Part shown: piece by piece, positions 19,063 through 26,744 of the stretch | Numbering within the stretch: position 1 is the stretch's first letter | Layout: each line of letters opens with the position of its first letter | Assembly: GCA_030424665.1 (NCBI GenBank) | Contig: JAUHWN010000030.1 | Coordinates: forward strand, 1-32,887 | Source: Bdellovibrionia bacterium | GTDB lineage: Bacteria; Bdellovibrionota; Bdellovibrionia; Bdellovibrionales; JAGQZY01 | Direction: 5' to 3' | DNA: 32,887 nucleotides | Position numbers and translations under genes: made by a program | The notes under the pieces: model-generated | Told to the model about the DNA's origin: nothing | Seen by the model: only the letters and a program-made list of their open reading frames with translations | Databases searched by the model: none

Positions 19063-20141
19063 TAAACGTCTCGTCTATGTTGATTCTCAAGAACTCTCAC
19101 AATGTGCTTCAAGACCTCTTCTTGCTGCATTTTTAAAATTTGCAAGGTCGCTAAGGAAAAGAAAGTCTGTATCGAAAGTATCGTACCTAAACCTGCAATA
19201 AAAAAAGTATGTGGACTTTGATTGAATGAGCTCGACAAACCGATCCAAAGTTTTCTCCAAAAACCCTCATCTGTCTCTGGCCAAAAATTAAATACAGAAG
19301 ATCCTATAACAACGTACTCATAGATACTCACTAAAAACAAAAGAGCAACCAAATACTTAAACAACCTAGTTGGTTTAATGAGCAAACCATAAAGTAGATG
19401 ATTTTTAGCTGCACCCAACACCTTTAGATTGGTCTTTCTTCTCGGGCCGTCTTCCTTTTTCCAAACCAAGTCTCCTGGTACTTCGACAATTTTGCAACCT
19501 AGAATAGCCGCCTTACGTAAGACCTCGAGATGAAGTTCTTTACCTTCTTCGAAGAGGGGGAGCTCTCTAATTAACCCTCCTCGATACCCTCGAACAACAC
19601 ATGTTACAGTAGAAATCTTCTGAGAGAAAAAGCCAGTCAGTAACCAATTGGCAAATTTAGAAAGCAACAATCGATTAAAGGGAACATTTTGAGCTGTACC
19701 ACCTTTCATGTAAGGGCTAACTACAACAATGTCTGTATTGGGAGAATTACTAAAAGCCTCAAGAATTCTATCAATGTGGTAGACCTCATAGGTAAGGTCG
19801 GCATCTAAAGTTATTACAATCCGACCTCGGGAGAGCTTATAACCTACTTTTAATGCAGCGCCTCTGCCCTTGTTGAACTCGAAACTATGTATTCTAAGCT
19901 GAGTATGCTCTAAAGCTAGCTTTTCTAATATCTCTTTAGTGCCATCAGTACTGCCATCATTCACCACCAAAAGCTCGTAAGTAACTCCTGGGTGCATATC
20001 CTCTAAATGACTTTTAATTCGGTGTAAGGACTTCTCGATATTATTCGATTCATTAAAACAAGGAACCAATATAGTAAGTCCTAAACCTTCAGTTACCTTT
20101 AATGTAGAGTCATTTATTGCTGTACTTTCCATTTTCAACAA
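19062..20141 (-). CDS. Glycosyltransferase family 2 (dolichyl/polyprenyl-phosphate sugar transferase-like) with C-terminal TM helices
   Basis: 359 aa; 'ILVPCFNESNNIEKSL', 'VVNDGSTDGTKEIL', 'NKGRGAALKVGY', 'ITLDADLTYE', two C-terminal hydrophobic segments. Confidence 0.88.
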   Translation of the reverse strand: MLKMESTAINDSTLKVTEGLGLTILVPCFNESNNIEKSLHRIKSHLEDMHPGVTYELLVVNDGSTDGTKEILEKLALEHTQLRIHSFEFNKGRGAALKVGYKLSRGRIVITLDADLTYEVYHIDRILEAFSNSPNTDIVVVSPYMKGGTAQNVPFNRLLLSKFANWLLTGFFSQKISTVTCVVRGYRGGLIRELPLFEEGKELHLEVLRKAAILGCKIVEVPGDLVWKKEDGPRRKTNLKVLGAAKNHLLYGLLIKPTRLFKYLVALLFLVSIYEYVVIGSSVFNFWPETDEGFWRKLWIGLSSSFNQSPHTFFIAGLGTILSIQTFFSLATLQILKMQQEEVLKHIVRVLENQHRRDV

Positions 20142-20226
20142 AGCTATATTATCTCGATAAATTGCTCAAGATACTTCGTCAGGCGGCACCCTAATTGGGG
20201 TCTTATGCGCAGCATTAGGAGGGGCT

Positions 20227-20943
20227 ATGAATCCAAACTCAGAATACTCGATTGATAGAGATCTGGAAAAGTGGAAAGCATATGCAAAGGAGATCCATAG
20301 CCGAAATATCGTAAAATCAGGAAGCGATGAAACCTTCTATACGTTCGCCCAATCCTCTGCTGAACGAGGTAGTCATAGCTGGATCGCAAACCTTCCGCTA
20401 AATAGAGACAAAGTCTTAGAAATTGGTGCTGGAGGGGGAGAACATATTGAGTTTGAAAAGGGCAAAATGAACCTTAAGAACTACACGGCCCTCGATATTG
20501 ACAAAAATTTCTTGAACATTATTAGTCAGCGCTACCCAGATGTGGACTTAGTAGAGTCCAAAGCAGATAAGACCCCCTTTGAGGACTCTACCTTTACTAC
20601 GATAATTGCTCACGGCGTTCTAGAGCATATCTCAAGCCTAGATAGCACACTCCAAGAAGTATCGAGAATATTGAAAGATGACGGTAAATTTGTAGTATTA
20701 GTGCCAGCAAATGGAAATTTCACAATAAATCTATTTAAACTTTTGGTGACTTACCCTAGCCTTAAAATTCGAGGTATCAAACGACCGTCTTATATTTGGC
20801 ATTTCGAAAACGCTAATTCTTTGACCCGAATTCAGGTCTACCTTGAAAAGAACTTTTTAATAGAGAAAACGGTTAGCCTCCCTTTTAAAGCACTACCTAG
20901 ATTTCTTTCTCCATTGATTGGCTATGTTTGTTCAAAAAAATGA
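20227..20943 (+). CDS. Class I SAM-dependent methyltransferase
   Basis: 238 aa; 'VLEIGAGGGEHIEFE', 'TPFEDSTFTTIIAHGVLEHI', 'RILKDDGKFVVLVPANG'; RBS AGGAGGGG upstream. Confidence 0.85.
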   Translation: MNPNSEYSIDRDLEKWKAYAKEIHSRNIVKSGSDETFYTFAQSSAERGSHSWIANLPLNRDKVLEIGAGGGEHIEFEKGKMNLKNYTALDIDKNFLNIISQRYPDVDLVESKADKTPFEDSTFTTIIAHGVLEHISSLDSTLQEVSRILKDDGKFVVLVPANGNFTINLFKLLVTYPSLKIRGIKRPSYIWHFENANSLTRIQVYLEKNFLIEKTVSLPFKALPRFLSPLIGYVCSKK

Positions 20944-21818
20944 TAAAATTTCATAGACCAACCATCAAAATTAATACTGCGATTCATTTTTTTATTCATC
21001 TGCTAATTTTAGCTCTTGGTATTGGATTATATGGACTTAGATTCGACGTGGTCAAAATCAGTACTTTACAATGGATTTTATTGATCCTTACCTCATCTAC
21101 TTCGATTGTACTAACAAGTTCATTAAGATTAAGTACTAAGAGAGTGCTGGTCATTTTTTTTCTAAGTTTCTTAGTAGAAGTTGCGATTCTCGATACTACC
21201 TTTCAAAGAAGAATACTTTTGCTATCGTTTTGCTTGCCTTTAATTTCATTTTTCAGGTCCAAAATCTGGAAGGCATATAAAAAAATCCCCAATCAGTTTA
21301 CTCCGATAAAACTAATAGTATTGGGGAATATCACGACTTTTATTTTTTTAGTTCATCTCCCCCCTTTCTACGGGGGCATCGCAGGATGGGAGGCAGCATA
21401 CAAAGACCCGCTAGTTTACCTAAGTGGAATAAAAATATACAACAAAGAAGGGGATTCAGTCTGGTATTCGAATGGCATTACCTCACCCTTAAATTTTCCA
21501 TATAGACTCTATTTTGAGCACAGATATGACAGTAAAAAACTAGAAACTTATATCAAGCTTCTGTTTGATATATACAAGAGGTCCTACAAACATCTTAAGT
21601 CCGGATTCTTTCCATCTCAATATTTGCTTAAAGAGTTTGCCTACCCCGGCCATAATCCTTACTCAATCGAACCTTATAACAGGTTCCCCCCTAGTCAGGT
21701 GACCTTAATGACCTTTGAAACGATCGGGTTTGATCTTAAATCTAAAAAAAAGAAAGTACACAACATTGATTGGAAATACGACCTCAGCACTAGATCCTGG
21801 GAAAAGAGGTTCAATTGA
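20928..21818 (+). CDS. Uncharacterised membrane protein with ~4-5 N-terminal TM helices and an extracytoplasmic C-terminal domain
   Basis: 296 aa; hydrophobic first half, soluble C-terminal half; overlaps genes on both sides (16 bp and TTGA). Confidence 0.6.
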   Translation: MFKKMIKFHRPTIKINTAIHFFIHLLILALGIGLYGLRFDVVKISTLQWILLILTSSTSIVLTSSLRLSTKRVLVIFFLSFLVEVAILDTTFQRRILLLSFCLPLISFFRSKIWKAYKKIPNQFTPIKLIVLGNITTFIFLVHLPPFYGGIAGWEAAYKDPLVYLSGIKIYNKEGDSVWYSNGITSPLNFPYRLYFEHRYDSKKLETYIKLLFDIYKRSYKHLKSGFFPSQYLLKEFAYPGHNPYSIEPYNRFPPSQVTLMTFETIGFDLKSKKKKVHNIDWKYDLSTRSWEKRFN

Positions 21819-22774
21819 TTTCCTCACTTAAAACTTATCTATTCGAAGTAAAATCAATATTTTCTCCGATTTCCGAGCTTAGACTTCATTACATCAGAAT
21901 TTTTATTTGCCTGTTCTTTGTTTACAAAATACTCAGTAGAGACTTTTCAGTATTTGAATTATTCGAAAAATCCAATTTGAGTCTCTACCCAAAAGATATG
22001 TATCCAATGGATCGAGCTTTTTATCTGTTTACTCCAGATTTTCTAACTGATTTGGTGACTTTTCATTGGATTCACTGGTTTGTACCTATCAAAAACGAAG
22101 CATGGATTAACTTTGCACAATATGCCACGGTCATATTTCTGATTTTATTTGCGATTGTTGGACCAGGCCCTAGAAGATCTTTTGGAGTAATTTCGATCAG
22201 TCTTATTTTTTACCTTTGGGGGTTTTTGTGGAAAAATGGCCAAGACATAGACGCAATTTTTATCCCCATGCAAATTGTACTTCTGCTCGCAGTTTCCCAC
22301 CCTAAGAATACTAGTCTCTTGATAACTTCGAATTATTCTAGAGAGTCAAAAGATGGAGGAGTTATCATTGGCTCGATTGTAATAATCTTTGTATGTTATT
22401 ACTTTGGTTCGGGACTGAATAAACTCATAGATGTACCTGTCCATCGCTGGTTCTCCTATGAGCTTTCGCAAGAAATCTTAAGAGCTAGAGTTAGGTCTGA
22501 CTTGGGATATTTCGTTCAGGCTCCTAAGTTTTTCTCATTCATGACTACCGTCCCCTGGACAGATTCCATTTTAGTACCTATTACTTATCTTTCTCATTTG
22601 TCGATGCCACTAATACTTGTCCACAGAAAGTGGGTTGTAAAAGCATCTGTATTTTACATTTCCTTCCACTTGATGACTTGGAGCATAGGAATTCTGTTTT
22701 TTGGAATGATATTAATGTGGCTTGTATTCCTACCTATTGATCGATTAGTCTTCGGGAAGAAATTTGTAATATAA
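21815..22774 (+). CDS. HTTM-like (vitamin K-dependent gamma-carboxylase N-terminal-like) polytopic membrane protein
   Basis: 319 aa; 'ELRLHYIRIFICLFFVYKIL', 'YYFGSGLNKL', 'HLMTWSIGILFFGMILMWLVFLP'; TTG start overlapping the upstream TGA. Confidence 0.5.
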   Translation: MISSLKTYLFEVKSIFSPISELRLHYIRIFICLFFVYKILSRDFSVFELFEKSNLSLYPKDMYPMDRAFYLFTPDFLTDLVTFHWIHWFVPIKNEAWINFAQYATVIFLILFAIVGPGPRRSFGVISISLIFYLWGFLWKNGQDIDAIFIPMQIVLLLAVSHPKNTSLLITSNYSRESKDGGVIIGSIVIIFVCYYFGSGLNKLIDVPVHRWFSYELSQEILRARVRSDLGYFVQAPKFFSFMTTVPWTDSILVPITYLSHLSMPLILVHRKWVVKASVFYISFHLMTWSIGILFFGMILMWLVFLPIDRLVFGKKFVI

Positions 22775-24711
22775 TGAATGCAATAAGTAGTAAATTGAAA
22801 ACATATTCTAATTTATCTTATTTTCTTATTTTGGTTCCGATTAGTTACGGGATCTACCAAAGATTAAACCAGCTTTTGGATTCTATCGCTCTCTCTGGAT
22901 TTTCACCAATTGCCTATGTCTATCGATCAATTCATGCTGAAAATTTTTTACGCGACATAGAAGCTGGTGTCCAACTTTTCGACAAATCTTTCATAATGAA
23001 GCTCTACGTTTTGGCTTTTGAATATTTTGATATCACACCCGAAGTTTTAATTTTTATTTTTATCTTTCTAGAATTGATCGTTTCATCTCTTGTCATAATT
23101 TTTCTTTGCAGGAGTGTTGCTAAAACCTCATCCCCTCTTTTCGCAGTTACATGCACACTCTTCTTCGTTTTCTCAAATATAAGAAATTTAGACTTAGCTC
23201 GTTTTGGATTTCTTTATATCGGTCAATTTTATATTTTTGCTGATTCTGCAAGATTATTAGCATTTGCCTTTTTATTTAATAACAGAATCAAATCAAGCTA
23301 CATATTTGCAGTAATTTCATTCGCAATCCATCCATCGATAGGATTAATCAGCCTCCTATGCATTAGCTCTACGCATCTTCTTTTTTCTATTAAGGATAGA
23401 ACTTTAATATCCTTTTCTATTATTAATGTACTAACTTTAGCTTCATGTGCCCTTTGGACCTTCTTCAATTTTGATAAGTCTTCCCTCGGTGGGTCTTCCA
23501 TTCCTACAGACTCCTGGGTTGCACTTTCTAGACTATTTAATTTTCATTGGTATCCGGTAGATATGGGAATGTTTTCAAAGTATCATTACGAACGCTTCTT
23601 CCCCATTTGTACCCTATTGATGATATCGTGCTTGATTTGGAAGAAGAGTTTGCTTTCACCTCGAGTTAAACAAACTATCTTCTCAATTTTTTGTATCACT
23701 ATTCCGCTTTCGATTTTTGGCGTTATTTTCTCTGAACTTTCAACAAGTCCGTTTCTACATAAACTCTCACTCCATAGAAGTTCCGATTTAACAATTACGT
23801 TTGCGGCCCTATTCATTTTATCTTTTGTAATGGAAAAAGACTCCAGTAGGCATTTGATTGTAAAGCTTATTTGTTTCTCGGGACTTGTTCAGGCCTTTTT
23901 CTCACCTAGTTCTCCACCGATTTTATATCCTGGATTAATTTTGATTTATGAAATCTTGAGAAATAAAGAACGACCATCTACTTATGAAATAAAAGTTAAA
24001 TTAATGATACTTTGTGCTTTAGCATCATTTGTTTTGATTTATCTTGTTATATACGGATTTCAAAATATTTTTAGCCCGGCTTACTCTGGTAATATCTACA
24101 TCGCTGGCGTTTTGCTAGGCTTGACCTCTATATATAGCTTAAGGCCTACGATCTTCGTTAACTTGAGAATTATCGTGGTTTTGGTTGCAATGATGAGCTC
24201 TATCAATTGGATAAAATCATCTGAGCTAATTGATTCTTATCTAAAAAAAGCAGGAGATTATAGAGCGACCCAGGTATGGGCAAAGGAAAATACCCCTTTC
24301 AACTCACTCTTCGCGCCAGACCCTACTATCTTTTATGGCTGGAGAGACTTCTCGCATAGAAGCTCTTTTGGAAATATTCGAGAATGGTTACATACTAATT
24401 GGTTATATAATTCAAATTTTGGACTCTACAAAGAAGGACTTCGAAGAGCGAAGGCTCTTGGTATTGATTACACGGAATTTTTAGGTAGATCACCTTCTAA
24501 TCAGGGCTATTTTGAGATGCTACCAATTTTAAGAAAACGATTCTATAATTTTGATTCAAAACTTCATTGCGATTTAAAAAACGAGTTCAATATACAGTAT
24601 TTTGTATTCGATAAAGAACATCTAAATGACTCCAAGCCTCCAGTAAAGATCTTTGAAAATAGGCATTTCTTCATAGTTGAATCGAATAAATTTGTTAAGT
24701 GTTCGAACTAG
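22774..24711 (+). CDS. Polytopic membrane protein, GT-C-like glycosyltransferase candidate
   Basis: 645 aa, many TM helices, 'FAIHPSIGLISLL', C-terminal soluble region 'VWAKENTPFNSLFAPDPTIFYGWRDFSHRSSFGN'; TAATG overlap with upstream gene. Confidence 0.55.
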   Translation: MNAISSKLKTYSNLSYFLILVPISYGIYQRLNQLLDSIALSGFSPIAYVYRSIHAENFLRDIEAGVQLFDKSFIMKLYVLAFEYFDITPEVLIFIFIFLELIVSSLVIIFLCRSVAKTSSPLFAVTCTLFFVFSNIRNLDLARFGFLYIGQFYIFADSARLLAFAFLFNNRIKSSYIFAVISFAIHPSIGLISLLCISSTHLLFSIKDRTLISFSIINVLTLASCALWTFFNFDKSSLGGSSIPTDSWVALSRLFNFHWYPVDMGMFSKYHYERFFPICTLLMISCLIWKKSLLSPRVKQTIFSIFCITIPLSIFGVIFSELSTSPFLHKLSLHRSSDLTITFAALFILSFVMEKDSSRHLIVKLICFSGLVQAFFSPSSPPILYPGLILIYEILRNKERPSTYEIKVKLMILCALASFVLIYLVIYGFQNIFSPAYSGNIYIAGVLLGLTSIYSLRPTIFVNLRIIVVLVAMMSSINWIKSSELIDSYLKKAGDYRATQVWAKENTPFNSLFAPDPTIFYGWRDFSHRSSFGNIREWLHTNWLYNSNFGLYKEGLRRAKALGIDYTEFLGRSPSNQGYFEMLPILRKRFYNFDSKLHCDLKNEFNIQYFVFDKEHLNDSKPPVKIFENRHFFIVESNKFVKCSN

Positions 24712-25535
24712 CGCTTTTTTAATGTTGCGTAAATCATCAGACCCATTTTCTTATCTAGAAACCTGTGAGCAAACTTAGGCATTCTCAAAGGTAGCGCTCT
24801 AGCGGGAAAAAAATGTAAGTATGTCTCTTCAACCCGAAAGTACTTCTCGAGTAATTCTCGATAGTCGGTCTCAGTAAATGCTATACCATAGGGGTTTTTA
24901 CCACCATCATACTTTCGAACTATTTCACTTACATCGTTTGAAGCTGCCATCTCATGTCGCTGCCTACCTTTTAAATCGATAAACTTACCAAAAAAACGAG
25001 AAATTGGACCAAGAGCTGACCAGATCTTAAGAACAGACCCATGATAGTAAACAGAAACAGATGCAGTTCCTCCAGGTGTCAAAACCCTACTAATCTCCTG
25101 CAAACACTTCTCATACTCAGGTGTGTGATGTATAACACCCTGACAATTCACATGTTCAAATGAACCATCTTTAAAACTCATATTTGCAGCATTCTCCCTG
25201 AAGAGATTTTTATGGTCGAATCCAAAAGTTTTACAACGAATTTCTGTGAGCCGAAGTGCATTTTCTGTGAGGTCAGCCGATGTGACACTAAACCCACGAC
25301 GCAAAAACTCAACCGTCCAGAAGCCAATTCCACAACCCAGATCTAAAACAGACTTTGAAGTATCTTTTGGGAAGATTCTTTCATCGATACGTCCGGCAAA
25401 GCAATCATCTATTACAGTATGAGCGTGACTTTCAAAAAAATCTTTACTTCCTACTTCAGAGTTAGACTCATCAGTCCATAGAGGATTCTCCTCCCAAAAC
25501 GATCTAATTTCCTGAATCTGCGGCTCTGTGTTCAT
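24708..25535 (-). CDS. Class I SAM-dependent methyltransferase
   Basis: 275 aa; 'VLDLGCGIGFWTVEFLRRGF', 'DGSFEHVNCQGVIHHTPEYEKCLQEISRVLTPGG'. Confidence 0.88.
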   Translation of the reverse strand: MNTEPQIQEIRSFWEENPLWTDESNSEVGSKDFFESHAHTVIDDCFAGRIDERIFPKDTSKSVLDLGCGIGFWTVEFLRRGFSVTSADLTENALRLTEIRCKTFGFDHKNLFRENAANMSFKDGSFEHVNCQGVIHHTPEYEKCLQEISRVLTPGGTASVSVYYHGSVLKIWSALGPISRFFGKFIDLKGRQRHEMAASNDVSEIVRKYDGGKNPYGIAFTETDYRELLEKYFRVEETYLHFFPARALPLRMPKFAHRFLDKKMGLMIYATLKKR

Positions 25536-25538
25536 TGA

Positions 25539-26744
25539 CTATCCTAAGTATTTCAAATAAAGAAGTTCAGGTAAAACACCCATATCACAAGCAACCTTTA
25601 TCGGGTACTTAAGCATTTTCATCATCGGGTAGTAACTCGGATAATCCAAAAATGACTTCGGAGGACGACTATACCACTCATCCCATTCTTGACGACTAAT
25701 TTCGAACTTTGAAATAGTGTAGTCGATCAACTCTGGGTCGTACTCATACGGGTGAGACTCTAAATACTTTAAAGCCTCTTCTCTTGTTTTTTGTCCTGAT
25801 CTAATTAGCGCAGAAAACTCAGTTTTTCTTTTATCTATATTAAACTTTTTCGGGAGCAGGTAAGATTGAATAAACTTGGTGTAGTAGGACTCATGATGAT
25901 GCCCACCGTAGTATTCCCAACCACACTCTTGCTTTATTACTTTATCCACATGCTCTTGATCGTATTCAGAATAATTTAGAATCGGAACAACTTTTATACC
26001 CTTATAAAAGGTATAGTAAATAAGGTCAGGAATTGTAAAGTTCTTAAAATCTTTGAGCGGCCTATTGCCGAATTGCTTATGTATTGCGTTTATATACTTA
26101 CCATCGATATAGGTCCAACCAATAGGGGCCACACCTTCGGTTCTAAATGAGTGACCATTGAGAACATATTTTATATTCTCTTTACCCGCGATTAAATGTA
26201 GAACCCTGTGAATCGCTACATCCGTTGGAACCTCAACATCAGGTACACTCGCCTTTAAAAAAGAGATTTGTAAATCCCTAAACTCTTCCCAGTCAGCAAC
26301 TATAGTTTCGAGATCGATATTTAATTTCTGAGTCGCGTTTTGAATATTAGTCACTGCCGTCTCGGAGTTCCAACCATTATCAAAATGTACTGCTAAAGGC
26401 CTCAAACCCAATTGTTTGGCGGTGTACATAGTCCAAGTACTATCTCTCCCACCACTTGTACCAACGACACAGTCGTAGTCCTTGCCCTTGCCGGCTTGTC
26501 TGATTTTATCGACAAGTTTCTCTAGGGTTTCCTGACGAACTTTTTCATTATGTATGGGGTATTTAGCTTCAAGGATGTCATGGATGTGACAAAACTGACA
26601 GACACCTTTTTCGTCAAACCTAATCTCAGGAATTGAAGTGTCCATTACACAACGAGTACACGTTTGCTCTTCGAAATTTTTTTGTAAATGAGAACGATAG
26701 CTCTTTCTAGAGAGAGTATTCGTAGATTCTCTTATAACTTCCAT
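25539..26744 (-). CDS. N-acetyl sugar amidotransferase, WbpG/PseA-like (set B)
   Basis: 401 aa; CTRC...CQFC Cys pairs; PP-loop VGTSGGRDSTW; 'VHFDNGWNSETAVTNI'. Confidence 0.9.
   Translation of the reverse strand: MEVIRESTNTLSRKSYRSHLQKNFEEQTCTRCVMDTSIPEIRFDEKGVCQFCHIHDILEAKYPIHNEKVRQETLEKLVDKIRQAGKGKDYDCVVGTSGGRDSTWTMYTAKQLGLRPLAVHFDNGWNSETAVTNIQNATQKLNIDLETIVADWEEFRDLQISFLKASVPDVEVPTDVAIHRVLHLIAGKENIKYVLNGHSFRTEGVAPIGWTYIDGKYINAIHKQFGNRPLKDFKNFTIPDLIYYTFYKGIKVVPILNYSEYDQEHVDKVIKQECGWEYYGGHHHESYYTKFIQSYLLPKKFNIDKRKTEFSALIRSGQKTREEALKYLESHPYEYDPELIDYTISKFEISRQEWDEWYSRPPKSFLDYPSYYPMMKMLKYPIKVACDMGVLPELLYLKYLG

Noticed and set aside
18902-19201. 99-aa + strand ORF at the AsnB/GT2 junction
   Set aside because: Antisense across two real overlapping genes; no start context or motif support.
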